Positions 1 through 8,604 of a stretch of DNA of 43,179 nucleotides are shown piece after piece. The notes under the pieces were generated by a model that saw nothing but the letters and a program-made list of their open reading frames with translations, did not search any database and was not told where the DNA came from. The translations under genes and the position numbers were made by a program. The DNA is taken from contig JBKOVT010000061.1 of the NCBI GenBank assembly GCA_046724035.1, forward strand, positions 1 to 43,179. Reading direction: 5' to 3'. Source of the stretch: DATARH01 sp046724035. GTDB lineage: Bacteria > Pseudomonadota > Alphaproteobacteria > ATCC43930 > CGMCC-115725. Each line of letters starts with the position of its first letter. The stretch's first letter is position 1.

Positions 1-591
1 CGTCCGCTGGTCGCCTGTTTTCCGGAGATGAAGCCAGTCGTCGCCTTCGCGCGAACGGCGATGATCCGCTCGCGCGAGCCGCATCCGCGCGACCGGGAGA
101 GCGCCAACCGCATCCGCCTCGGCTATTACGAGCACATCGCCGCCGAGCCGCTGCCAAGCCTCGCGGTCATCCAGGACATCGATGCGCCCGACACCGGCTT
201 CGGCGCCTTCTGGGGTGAGGTGCAGACGCATGTCCATAAGGGGCTCGGCTGCACCGGCGTCATCACGGACGGGTCGGTGCGCGACCTCGACGCGATGGCG
301 AGCGATTTTTTCGTGCTGGCCGGGTCGATCATGCCGAGCCATGCGCATGTTCATCTCGTCGAGTTCGGCGGCACGGTCACCGTCGGCGGCATGGTCGTCT
401 CACCCAACGACATCATCCATGCCGACCGGCACGGCGCGGTCGTGATCCCGCCCGAGGCGGTCAGCAAAATTCCGGAGGCGGTCGATCTCCTGACGCGCCG
501 GGAGAAAGTGCTGATCGAAGCCTCGAAGCAGCCCGGCTTCTCGGTCGACCGATTGCGCCAGGCCTATCGCGAGCAGGACGACATCCACTGA
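1..591 (+). CDS. RraA-family protein (5' end cut by window edge)
   Basis: The reading frame is open from base 1 through the first visible Met at 28, so the true N-terminus lies outside the window and roughly 20-40 residues are missing. The visible part matches the RraA / 4-hydroxy-4-methyl-2-oxoglutarate aldolase-like fold. It has the G-V-I-T-D-G-S-V-R-D active-site loop, in which Arg and Asp are the conserved substrate and metal residues, and the later H-A-D-R-H-G-A-V-V-I-P strand. Family members are trimeric or hexameric. They act either as divalent-metal-dependent retro-aldolases on pyruvate-derived 2-keto acids or as RNase E regulators. The motif fits the aldolase-like group, but the substrate cannot be read from sequence. 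The C-terminal helix (RREKVLIEASKQPGFSVDRL) is usual for stand-alone members. It converges on kup with a 47-bp gap. Family assignment is firm; function is open. Confidence 0.85.
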   Translation, partial: RPLVACFPEMKPVVAFARTAMIRSREPHPRDRESANRIRLGYYEHIAAEPLPSLAVIQDIDAPDTGFGAFWGEVQTHVHKGLGCTGVITDGSVRDLDAMASDFFVLAGSIMPSHAHVHLVEFGGTVTVGGMVVSPNDIIHADRHGAVVIPPEAVSKIPEAVDLLTRREKVLIEASKQPGFSVDRLRQAYREQDDIH

Positions 592-638
592 GAAAAGCGC
601 GCCTCTCCGCCGCAGGAAGAGGTTGCGTGAAGGGGCGG

Positions 639-2528
639 CTAGATCTCGATTTGGCCGCCGAGTTCGACAACGCGGTTCGGCGGGATGCGGAAAAACTCGG
701 TTGCATCGAGCGCGAGGCTGTTCATGAACATGAACAGCCGGTCGCGCCATCGCAGGAACCCCGTGCCGCGCGGCCGCAATTTCTCGCGGCCGATATAAAA
801 GGACGTGTCCATCAGATTGATGTAGAAATGCTGCACCCGGCAGAGCGCCAGGGCGCGCATGATGTTGGGCTCGTCCATAAAGCCGTAGCGCACCCGCATC
901 GTGTAGAAGCCCTTGCCGATTTCATCGATCTCGAGCCGCCGATCGTCGAGCACGTGCGGAACGTCCTCGGTATCGACCTGCATCATGACAACGCGCTCGT
1001 GCAACGCCTTGTTATGCTTCAGCGCATGCAGCAAGGCGCTCGGCACCTGGTTCAGGTCGCGCGCCATAAAGATCGCTGTGCCGGGCACCCGAACCGGCCG
1101 CTCGGGGTTCAGCATCTCGACAAACTGCGTCAGCGGCATCGCATCCCGGGCGCGCTGCTCGGCGAGGATGCGGCGGCCGCGCCACCATGTCCCCATGATG
1201 GCGAAGACGAAGCCGGCGACGACGATCGGGAACCAGCCGCCCTCGACAACTTTCAGCATATTGGCCGACAGGAAGGTCAGATCGACGAGAGCGAAGACGG
1301 CGAAGACAGGCACCGCGACAGACAGACGCCAGCCTTGGGCGCGCATATAAAGAAACGCGAGACCGGTGGTGATCAGCATCATGCCGCTGACCGCGATGCC
1401 ATAGGCGGCGCCGAGATTGTCGGATGACCGAAAGAACAGCACGAGGACGATAACCGCCAGCAGCAGCGCCCAATTGATCGGCGGCACGTAGACCTGCCCG
1501 ATCTCCGTCGCCGAGGTGTGGCGGACTTCGAGCCGTGGCAGATAGCCGAGCTGCACGGCCTGTCGGCTTAAGGAAAAGGCGCCGGAGATGACCGCCTGCG
1601 AGGCGATGATCGTCGCGATCGAAGAGAGGGCGACAAGGGGGTAAAGCCCCCAGTTCGGTACAAGCCGGTAGAACGGATTTTCGAGCGCCGCCGGATCGCG
1701 AAGCAGCAGCGCGCCTTGCCCGAAATAGTTCAACAGCAATGCCGGGAAGACGAGGCCAAGCCAGGCGCGCCGCAAGGCGTTGCGGCCGAAATGCCCCATA
1801 TCGGCGTAAAGCGCTTCGGCGCCGGTCACCGCGAGAAACACCGCGCCCAGCATCAAAAAGCCGTGCCAGGGATGGCGCACGAGAAGCGCCAGGCCGTAAT
1901 AGGGGTTGACCGCCAGCAGGATGTGCGGCTGTCGCGCGATGCCCCAGATGCCGAGCGCCGCCAATACCGCGAACCAGACCAGCATGACCGGGCCGAACAG
2001 CCCGCCAATGGCCGCCGTGCCGCGGCGCTGAACGATGAACAACGCGGTCAGCAGCACGAGGGAGATCGGAATGACATAGGGCTCGAAGAACGGCGTCGCG
2101 ACCTTGAGCCCCTCGACCGCGCTCAACACCGAGATCGCCGGCGTGATGACGCCGTCGCCGTAGAACAGCGCGGCGCCGACAAGCCCCGCGGCCATGATCC
2201 ACAAATAGCGCTTTTGGGTGCGGTTGCTCGTGCGCAACACCAGCGCGGTCAAAGCCAGCAGCCCGCCCTCGCCGCGGTTATCCGCGCGCATGATGACAAA
2301 GACATATTTGATCGTGACGACCAGCGTCAGCGTCCACACGATCAGCGATAGCACGCCAAAGATCGCCAGCCGGCTGGTATCGGCGAACTCGACCAGCGGC
2401 TGGCGCACGGCATAGAGCGGCGAGGTGCCGATGTCGCCATAGACGACGCCGAGCGCAGCCAAGGTCAGGCTGTGCCGCAGATCGGGGCTGATCGCGGCGC
2501 TCGCCGGCAACGAGGCAGTTTGGGCCAC
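639..2528 (-). CDS. kup: Low-affinity K+ transporter Kup (copy 1)
   Basis: KUP/HAK/KT family potassium:proton symporter of the inner membrane. The N-terminal signature G-D-I-G-T-S-P-L-Y lies just after the first helix start. About 12 hydrophobic segments follow to about residue 460, then a soluble C-terminal domain ending in the FFRIPPNRVVELGG block. At 629 aa it has the usual family length. I chose the GTG at 2528 because GGAGAA lies 4 nt upstream. The in-frame TTG at 2546 has no Shine-Dalgarno. The gene lies 67 bp downstream of a second kup on the same strand and is probably co-transcribed with it. The two proteins are clearly paralogous, with near-identical stretches in the transport core and the last 70 residues. 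Confidence 0.95.
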   Translation of the reverse strand: MAQTASLPASAAISPDLRHSLTLAALGVVYGDIGTSPLYAVRQPLVEFADTSRLAIFGVLSLIVWTLTLVVTIKYVFVIMRADNRGEGGLLALTALVLRTSNRTQKRYLWIMAAGLVGAALFYGDGVITPAISVLSAVEGLKVATPFFEPYVIPISLVLLTALFIVQRRGTAAIGGLFGPVMLVWFAVLAALGIWGIARQPHILLAVNPYYGLALLVRHPWHGFLMLGAVFLAVTGAEALYADMGHFGRNALRRAWLGLVFPALLLNYFGQGALLLRDPAALENPFYRLVPNWGLYPLVALSSIATIIASQAVISGAFSLSRQAVQLGYLPRLEVRHTSATEIGQVYVPPINWALLLAVIVLVLFFRSSDNLGAAYGIAVSGMMLITTGLAFLYMRAQGWRLSVAVPVFAVFALVDLTFLSANMLKVVEGGWFPIVVAGFVFAIMGTWWRGRRILAEQRARDAMPLTQFVEMLNPERPVRVPGTAIFMARDLNQVPSALLHALKHNKALHERVVMMQVDTEDVPHVLDDRRLEIDEIGKGFYTMRVRYGFMDEPNIMRALALCRVQHFYINLMDTSFYIGREKLRPRGTGFLRWRDRLFMFMNSLALDATEFFRIPPNRVVELGGQIEI

Positions 2529-2532
2529 GGTG

Positions 2533-2538
2533 TTCTCC
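2533..2538 (-). promoter_or_regulatory. Shine-Dalgarno deciding the kup copy 1 start
   Basis: On the minus strand this reads GGAGAA, 4 nt before the GTG at 2528. It supports GTG initiation over the TTG six codons upstream. Confidence 0.6.
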
Positions 2539-2595
2539 GTCGGCAATCCGTTCAGCGGGTAAACCGCCTCCGGGGCGCGATCCCTATGCCTTTTG

Positions 2596-4521
2596 TCAGA
2601 TCTCGACTTGGCCGCCGAGCTCTACGACCCGGTTCGGGGGAATGCGGAAGAACTCGGTCGCATCGACCGCCACGTTGGTGAGAAAGATGAAGAGCCGGTC
2701 CCGCCACCGCAAGAAGCCGGTCCGGCGCGGCCGCGGCCGGATCTTCTCCCGCCCGATGAAAAACGAGGTCTCCATCAGATTGACGTGGAAATGCTGCATC
2801 CGGCAAAGCGCCAGGGCGCGCATGATGTTGGGCTCGTCCATAAAGCCGTAATGCACAAGCATCGTGTAGAAGCCCTTGCCGATTTCCTGGATCTCCAGGC
2901 GGCGCTCATCCGGTACATGCGGTACACCCGCGGTATCGACCTGCAGGATGACGACGCGCTCATGCAGCGCCTTGTAGTGCTTTAGCGCATGCAACAGCGC
3001 GACCGGCACCTGCGTCAAATCGCGCGTCATGAAGATCGCGGTGCCTGGCACCCGGACCGGCCGCTCCGGCCGCAGCGTCTCGATAAACAGAGCGAGCGGC
3101 ATCGCATCGCGCGCCCGCTGCGCTGCCAAAAGACGGCGGCCGCGCCACCAGGTTCCCATGATGCTGAAGACCAGCGATGCCACGATCAGCGGAAACCAGC
3201 CGCCTTCGACCACCTTCAACAAATTGGCGCCGAAGAACGACAGATCGACGATCGCGAAGAGCCCAAACAAGGGGATCAGCAGCCCAAGCGGCCACCGCGC
3301 GCCCATGTACAGAAAGGTAAAGCCGAGGATCGTATCGACGGTCATCGTCCCGGTCACCGCGATGCCGTACGCCGCCCCCAGCGAGTCCGAGGAGCGGAAC
3401 AGAAGCACCGTCACGACAACCGCCACCAGCAGAATGCCGTTCACCTCCGGCAGGAAGACCTGGCCGATCTCCTGTTCGGAGGTGTGCCGCACCTGCATGC
3501 GCGGCAGATAGCCGAGCTGGACTGCCTGACGGCTCAGCGAGAACGCCCCTGAGATCACCGCCTGGGAGGCGATGACCGTGGCCGCCGAGGCCAGCGCGAC
3601 CAGCGGAAATACGGCCCAGTCGGGCGCCAGATGATAGAACGGGTTCTGCAACGCCTCGGGGTTGGCCAGCAGCAGCGCGCCCTGACCGAAATAGTTCAGA
3701 AGAAGGCAGGGAAACACGAAATAGAACCAGGCGCGGCGGATCGGCGCCCGCCCGAAATGCCCCATATCGGCATAGAGCGCCTCGGCGCCGGTGACCGCCA
3801 GCACGACCGCACCCAACAGCACAAAGCCCTCAACGGGGTCGCTGACAATCAGCTCGATCCCGTAGAGCGGGTTCAAAGCCCTGAGAATTCCCGGGTTCTG
3901 AGCGATTTGCGTCAACCCGAGAAACCCGAGTACCGAGAACCAGAGGATCAATACCGGGCCGAAGAAGCCGCCGACGCGTCCGGTGCCGCGCCGCTGCGCC
4001 ATGAACAATACGATCAGCAGCACGAGCGTCAGCGGTATCACATAGGGCTGCAATTCCGGAGCCCTGACCTCCAGGCCTTCCACCGCGCTCAACACGGAAA
4101 TTGCCGGGGTCAGCACGCTGTCACCGAAGAACAGGGAGCCGCCGATCAGGCCGGCGACGAGGATCCAGCGGTTTCGCCGGCCTTCGGTCGCGACCAATGC
4201 CTGGATCGTCAAGGCGAAGATGCCACCCTCGCCGCGATTGTCGGCACGCATCAGCAGGATGACGTATTTGCCGGTGACGACAATCGTCAATGCCCAGATG
4301 ATCAGCGAGAGGACGCCGAACATTCGCGGCTCGGTGACCGCCGACCCGTCATGGAAGCATTGCTTGATCGCATAGAGAGGCGAGGTGCCGATATCGCCAA
4401 ATACGACCCCGAGCGCGGCAATCGTCAGATTGTGAGCGGGACCAGCGCTTGGCGGGCGGGGACCCGATGGGGCCGGTGCAGTTTCTGCTGAAACGGATTG
4501 CGGGGCCGTGGTGTCCGGCAT
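2596..4521 (-). CDS. kup: Low-affinity K+ transporter Kup (copy 2)
   Basis: Second KUP-family K+:H+ symporter, 641 aa. It has the same architecture as the downstream copy: a Pro/Ala-rich cytoplasmic N-terminus of about 28 residues, the G-D-I-G-T-S-P-L-Y signature near residue 42, about 12 membrane segments, and a soluble C-terminal domain ending in FFRIPPNRVVELGG. It starts at ATG 4521 and is the first gene of the kup pair, so the promoter should lie in the 284-bp gap before it. A stem-loop can form in its leader, listed separately. Kup systems import K+ at low external pH and under osmotic stress. Divergence between the copies is concentrated in the N-terminus and in loops, which suggests different kinetics or regulation rather than a recent duplication. 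Confidence 0.95.
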   Translation of the reverse strand: MPDTTAPQSVSAETAPAPSGPRPPSAGPAHNLTIAALGVVFGDIGTSPLYAIKQCFHDGSAVTEPRMFGVLSLIIWALTIVVTGKYVILLMRADNRGEGGIFALTIQALVATEGRRNRWILVAGLIGGSLFFGDSVLTPAISVLSAVEGLEVRAPELQPYVIPLTLVLLIVLFMAQRRGTGRVGGFFGPVLILWFSVLGFLGLTQIAQNPGILRALNPLYGIELIVSDPVEGFVLLGAVVLAVTGAEALYADMGHFGRAPIRRAWFYFVFPCLLLNYFGQGALLLANPEALQNPFYHLAPDWAVFPLVALASAATVIASQAVISGAFSLSRQAVQLGYLPRMQVRHTSEQEIGQVFLPEVNGILLVAVVVTVLLFRSSDSLGAAYGIAVTGTMTVDTILGFTFLYMGARWPLGLLIPLFGLFAIVDLSFFGANLLKVVEGGWFPLIVASLVFSIMGTWWRGRRLLAAQRARDAMPLALFIETLRPERPVRVPGTAIFMTRDLTQVPVALLHALKHYKALHERVVILQVDTAGVPHVPDERRLEIQEIGKGFYTMLVHYGFMDEPNIMRALALCRMQHFHVNLMETSFFIGREKIRPRPRRTGFLRWRDRLFIFLTNVAVDATEFFRIPPNRVVELGGQVEI

Positions 4522-4805
4522 CGTGAGCCTAAAGAGTGTCAGCGCCGCAGGGAGCCGGCAGGCTGGCTAGCGAGGCGCTGTCCGGCGGCGAAAGGAATTG
4601 CCCTCGGAGGCGGAGCGACGGCCATTGCAGCCTGTTTTCGATGCGCCGTTTCGCACCCCAGGGGTATCGACTGCGGCATTATTGGAGAAAACCAACCAGC
4701 CGGTGAGACGATCCAGACCCGATCCAAAAAAGATGCATGAGAGCGCCGCTCGGGCGACCGGAGATTGCCGAGAAACGCCCCTGCCGTCCACCAATCTTAT
4801 AAAGC
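4522..4805. other. Intergenic region upstream of kup copy 2
   Basis: This 284-bp stretch lies between the kup copy 2 start and the end of the flavin monooxygenase gene, both on the minus strand. It must hold the kup promoter if the pair is transcribed on its own, but I see no convincing -35/-10 pair. The only clear structure is the inverted repeat at 4540-4580. A run of six T on the minus strand (4728-4733) lies about 75 nt past the monooxygenase stop without a convincing stem directly before it, so I do not call a terminator. Confidence 0.5.
4540..4580 (-). other. Stem-loop in the kup copy 2 leader
   Basis: Perfect 7-bp arms, CAGCGCC (4540-4546 on the plus strand) and GGCGCTG (4574-4580), enclose 27 nt that can form a small inner AGCC/GGCT stem. 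The element ends 18 nt before the kup ATG and could affect ribosome access. GC-rich DNA produces such stems by chance, so a role is only suggested. Confidence 0.35.
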
Positions 4806-6050
4806 CTAGGGCCTGCCTCGGTTCTGGAGCTGATCGATGCTGTAACCGGCGACCTGCTTGTACCGATCCGATAGCGCGCGCAGCTCGTCCTGCGTGATGA
4901 AATCGTCGAGCTTCTCGAACGGACGGTCGCCGGTCAGCTCCTCGACCTTGATGTTGATGAAATCGGGCGGCGAGGTGCGGTTCGTTCGGACGACCTCGGC
5001 GGCCGGCCCGGCGCGCCTCGCCTCATAAGCGCGCAAGGCCGCTACCGGATCGGGCTCCTCGCCGAGGCAGGAAGCAAGCACGCGGGCGTCGATCAGCGCC
5101 TGCGCCGAGCCGTTCGAGCCGCGCGGATACATCGGATGCGCCGCGTCGCCCGCCAGGGTGACGCGGCCGAACGACCATTGCTCGATCGGATCCTTGTCCA
5201 CCATCGGGTATTCGAAAACGACATCGGCCCGGCGGATCAGCTCGGCGACATCGAGCCAATCGAAGCGCCAGCTCTCATAGAGATGAATGAAATCTTCGAG
5301 CCGGCCGGGCTTGTTCCAGTCGTTCTGCTGCTCGCCACCGGTTTGGATTTCGGTCGTCCAATTGATCAGTTGGTTCCCGTTGCCGTCGACATTGTCGATG
5401 ATCGGGTAGATGACGATCTTGCCCGTCCGGATCGAGCCGACGCGCATGTAAGTGCGGCCGGTCAAGATCGGCGGCCGGCGCGTCACGCCGCGCCAGGTAT
5501 TGATACCTGTAAATACGAGCTGCTCGCCGGGATAAAACTGGGCGCGCACCGTCGAATTGACGCCCTCGCAGCCGATAGCGATGTCCGCCCGCGCCGGCGG
5601 GCAAGCGGCTCCGGTGCTCGTCTGACGGAAGTGCAACCTGACGCCGGCGTCGTCCTGCTCGAAAGCCACGCAGCGCCGGTCGGTGACGATGCGGTCGCGA
5701 CCGAGCCGGTCGAGCGCGGCCTCGTACAACACGCGGTGCAGCCGGCCGCGGTGCATCCCCAATTCCGGTATGTCATACCCGGCAAACCGGCCGCGCGGCT
5801 CGCGGTAGATCAGCTGCCCGAAGCGGTTGAAAAAGCAGCTCTCCCGGTTCTCGATGCCGAGCGGTTCGAGAATCTCCTGCAACCCGAGCCGCGCCAATTC
5901 GCGCATCGCATGCGGCAAAAGCGTGATGCCGACGCCGAGCTCCTTGACCTCCGGCACCGCCTCATAGACCCGGCATTGGAGCCCGCGCTGCTGCAGGTTT
6001 AGCGCGAGGCCGAGCCCGGCGATGCCGCCCCCGACTATCGCGATGTCCAT
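4806..6050 (-). CDS. PhzS-like FAD-dependent monooxygenase
   Basis: Group A flavoprotein monooxygenase, 414 aa, with a single Rossmann FAD domain. The N-terminal dinucleotide motif is G-G-G-I-A-G-L-G-L (residues about 6-14). The ELGVGITLLPHAM segment follows near 45. The second FAD motif reads V-T-L-A-G-D-A-A-H-P-M-Y-P-R-G, followed by a G-S-A-Q-A-L-I-D helix. The order and wording of these blocks, including the YPMVDKDP segment before the GD motif, resemble PhzS (phenazine N-methyl hydroxylase) and salicylate-hydroxylase-like enzymes. Such enzymes use NAD(P)H and O2 to hydroxylate an aromatic ring. ATG 6050 was chosen because GGAGACG lies just upstream and the FAD motif begins within six residues. 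An upstream extension would be Arg/Pro-rich and non-homologous. It is divergent from a methyltransferase with only 62 bp between them. The substrate is unknown. Confidence 0.9.
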   Translation of the reverse strand: MDIAIVGGGIAGLGLALNLQQRGLQCRVYEAVPEVKELGVGITLLPHAMRELARLGLQEILEPLGIENRESCFFNRFGQLIYREPRGRFAGYDIPELGMHRGRLHRVLYEAALDRLGRDRIVTDRRCVAFEQDDAGVRLHFRQTSTGAACPPARADIAIGCEGVNSTVRAQFYPGEQLVFTGINTWRGVTRRPPILTGRTYMRVGSIRTGKIVIYPIIDNVDGNGNQLINWTTEIQTGGEQQNDWNKPGRLEDFIHLYESWRFDWLDVAELIRRADVVFEYPMVDKDPIEQWSFGRVTLAGDAAHPMYPRGSNGSAQALIDARVLASCLGEEPDPVAALRAYEARRAGPAAEVVRTNRTSPPDFINIKVEELTGDRPFEKLDDFITQDELRALSDRYKQVAGYSIDQLQNRGRP

Positions 6051-6112
6051 GGCTCGTCTCCTGACCAATGCGCTGCTATCGTCGGCGCTGTCCGGAACGA
6101 GGGCAAGCAGCA

Positions 6113-6934
6113 ATGAGTTTCGATCCGGGGGCGGTGCGCGCCTTCGAGCATGCCGGCTGGGAAAACGCGGCAGCCGAGTACGAGGCCACCTTCGCGCGGG
6201 CGACCGCGCCGTTTGTCGAGGCATTGCTCGATGCCGTCCAGGCCGCGGCGGGGATGAAGGTTCTGGACGTCTGTTGCGGGACCGGGATCGTCACTGCAGC
6301 AGCGGCGGCACGCGCAGCATCGGTGGTCGGGCTCGACTTCTCACCCGCGATGCTGCGTCAAGCACCACAGATACATCCGCATCCGCATTTCGACGAGGGC
6401 GACGCGGAGGCCCTCCCCTATGCCGATGAGAGCTTCGACGCAGTCCTCTCGAATTTCGGGGTGCATCACGCACCCAACCCGCAGAAGGCGATCGCCGAGG
6501 CGTTTCGCGTGCTGGGTCGCGGCGGGCGGGTCGCGGTTACGACCTGGGCGATGCCGGCCGAGAACATCGCCTGGGGCTTGTTGTTCGATGCCATCCGCGC
6601 GCATGGCGATCCGAACGCGGCGAAAACGCCGCCCTCCGGCGGCAATCTCGGCACCCTTGAGGCGATGCTGCACCTGTTGCGCGATGCCGGGTTCGCCGAT
6701 ATTCGGGCCGAGCCGGCGCGCCGGGAATGGCATGTCTCGGACCCGCGCGACCTCCTCGCCGCACTGTCGCGCGGCACGGTGCGGACTGCGGCATTGATCG
6801 CGGCGCAGCCCGCCGAAGCGCGCCCGGCGATCGAGGCCGCGATCGTTCGCGGCGCGGCGCCCTATCGGCGCGGCGATGGTTTCGCGGTGCCGATTGTGGC
6901 GATCCTGGCCAGCGGCGCCAAATCACCCAAATGA
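6113..6934 (+). CDS. Class I SAM-dependent methyltransferase
   Basis: UbiE/COQ5-like Rossmann methyltransferase, 273 aa. Motif I is V-L-D-V-C-C-G-T-G (residues 50-58), with the usual acidic residue at the end of the next strand (VVGLDFSPAML, about 71-81). Motif II/III follows in G-D-A-E-A-L-P-Y and F-D-A-V-L-S-N-F-G. The stretch FRVLGRGGRVAVTTWAMP matches the family block after motif III. Substrate class (small molecule, quinone-like or polyketide-like) is only suggested by the family. ATG 6113 is preferred over the earlier in-frame start at 6068, which adds a Cys/Arg-rich, non-homologous stretch. Its stop overlaps the next gene's start (ATGA), so it is very likely co-translated with the flavoprotein. 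Confidence 0.88.
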   Translation: MSFDPGAVRAFEHAGWENAAAEYEATFARATAPFVEALLDAVQAAAGMKVLDVCCGTGIVTAAAAARAASVVGLDFSPAMLRQAPQIHPHPHFDEGDAEALPYADESFDAVLSNFGVHHAPNPQKAIAEAFRVLGRGGRVAVTTWAMPAENIAWGLLFDAIRAHGDPNAAKTPPSGGNLGTLEAMLHLLRDAGFADIRAEPARREWHVSDPRDLLAALSRGTVRTAALIAAQPAEARPAIEAAIVRGAAPYRRGDGFAVPIVAILASGAKSPK

Positions 6935-8604
6935 CTGATCTCGCCACCGATGTGCTGATTGTCGGCGCCGGTGGCGCCGGCATGTATGCCGCGATTGCGG
7001 CGGCGCGCGCCGGCGCCGGTCATGTGCTGCTGGCCGATAAGAGCCTCATTGGCCGCGGCGGTGCGACGATCATGGCGCAGATGACGGTTGCGGCGGCGCT
7101 CGGCGAAGAATGTCCGGATGATTGGCAGTCGCATCTCGAAGACACGCTTGCTGCCGGGCGCAGCCTGTGTGACGAAAATCTCGCCGGTTTGCTGTGCCGC
7201 GATGCGCCGGCGCGGATCCGCGAGATGGCGGAGTGGCGGGTCGGCTGGGCGCGGCGCGACAACGGCCGGATCGCGCAGGTCTCCGCGCCGGGTCATTCGC
7301 GTCCGCGCTGCTGCTATGTCGATTTCCTCAATACCGGCCCGGCGGTCGCCGCGACCTTACGGCGTCAGATAGGTCAGATCGGCGCGATACACCGGGTCAG
7401 CAATCTGACTGTCACCGATCTACTGGTGCGTGAGGGCGAGGCGGTCGGCGCGGTCGCGGTCGATATTGCCGAGGGCGAGCCGGTGACGATTGCCGCGAAG
7501 GCAATCATCATCGCAACCGGCGGGCTCACGCGCATCTACCAGCGCAACAGCGCGTCCGTCAATATGGGCGGCGACGGCTATGCGCTGGCGCTCGCGGCCG
7601 GCGCCGCGCTCGTCGATATGGAATTTGTGCAGTTCTTCCCGATCGGGCATCTTGCGCCGCGCCTCGTCGGGATGGACCCGATCATGTGGGACCCGTTCCG
7701 CTACAAGCTCGGCGGGCGGCTGCTCGATCGCGAGGGCCGCGAATTCCTCGCCGATTACGGCAGCGATGAGAGCACAGGCTACACGACCCCGCGCGACATC
7801 GCGACCTATGCGATCCAGAAGGAGGTGGCGGCGGGGCGTGGCTCATTGCATGGCGGCGTCTATTTGTCCTTCACGCATATGCCGCGGCAGGCGCTCGAAG
7901 CCGCATTCGGCCCGGTTATTGAAAGGCTGGCGAAGAACGGCATCGATCTCGGCAGAACGCCGGTCGAGGTTGCGCCGATCGCGCACTACCATATGGGGGG
8001 CATTGGGGTCGACGCGCGCATGGCGAGCTCCGTCCCGGGGCTCTTTGCAGCCGGCGAAGCGGCCGGCGGCGCCAATGGCGCAAACCGGCTCTCCGGCAAC
8101 GCCATTCCCGAAGCCCTGGTGTTTGGTGAAGTGGCGGGGCGATCCGCGGCGCTGTTCGCGGCGAAGCGGCCGATGCCAGCTCTGTCGGGTGGCGCAGCCG
8201 AGATTGTCGAGCAGATCCGCTCTCTCGCCGAAGGTCGCAACGGCGATGTCGCGGCGTGCGAATTGCTCGACGAGTTGCGCCAGATCATGTGGCGCGATGT
8301 CGGCCCGTTCCGCAACGCCGCCGGGCTCGCGCGCGCAACCGGCCGGATCGAGGAGATGCGGACGGCGTTGCCGAAATTGTCACTCCCTGCCGGGCGCCGG
8401 TTCAACCCCGCGCTGGCGGACTGGTTCGAATTGCGCGGCAGCCTGATCGCCGCATCCGCGGTGGCGCATGCTGCGGCCGCCCGCATCGAGAGCCGCGGCG
8501 CACATCAACGCGAAGATTATCCCGACAGTCATCCGACATGGGCGCGCTCCCAGCGGGTCACGATGAGCGCTGAAGGCAGGATTACGCTCGGGCCGCCACA
8601 ATGA
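6931..8604 (+). CDS. FrdA/SdhA-like FAD-binding flavoprotein
   Basis: Member of the succinate dehydrogenase / fumarate reductase / L-aspartate oxidase flavoprotein family, 557 aa. It has an N-terminal FAD motif V-G-A-G-G-A-G (residues about 11-17), a capping domain, a T-T-P-R-D arginine segment typical of the active site, and the block H-Y-H-M-G-G-I followed by G-L-F-A-A-G-E-A and G-A-N-R-L-S-G-N. The position that carries the FAD-linked His in SdhA reads G-A-T-I-M-A-Q, with no His, so the flavin is probably non-covalent. ATG 6931 overlaps the methyltransferase stop (ATGA), and its own stop overlaps the next gene in the same way. The following gene encodes a short 2Fe-2S protein, so the two probably form a soluble two-subunit reductase or dehydrogenase. 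No membrane anchor gene is present. The substrate is unknown. Confidence 0.9.
   Translation: MTDLATDVLIVGAGGAGMYAAIAAARAGAGHVLLADKSLIGRGGATIMAQMTVAAALGEECPDDWQSHLEDTLAAGRSLCDENLAGLLCRDAPARIREMAEWRVGWARRDNGRIAQVSAPGHSRPRCCYVDFLNTGPAVAATLRRQIGQIGAIHRVSNLTVTDLLVREGEAVGAVAVDIAEGEPVTIAAKAIIIATGGLTRIYQRNSASVNMGGDGYALALAAGAALVDMEFVQFFPIGHLAPRLVGMDPIMWDPFRYKLGGRLLDREGREFLADYGSDESTGYTTPRDIATYAIQKEVAAGRGSLHGGVYLSFTHMPRQALEAAFGPVIERLAKNGIDLGRTPVEVAPIAHYHMGGIGVDARMASSVPGLFAAGEAAGGANGANRLSGNAIPEALVFGEVAGRSAALFAAKRPMPALSGGAAEIVEQIRSLAEGRNGDVAACELLDELRQIMWRDVGPFRNAAGLARATGRIEEMRTALPKLSLPAGRRFNPALADWFELRGSLIAASAVAHAAAARIESRGAHQREDYPDSHPTWARSQRVTMSAEGRITLGPPQ

Noticed and set aside
1716..4491. Open frames on the plus strand opposite the kup genes.
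   Set aside because: Gln/Arg/Asp-rich shadows of the kup genes, without family resemblance or ribosome sites.
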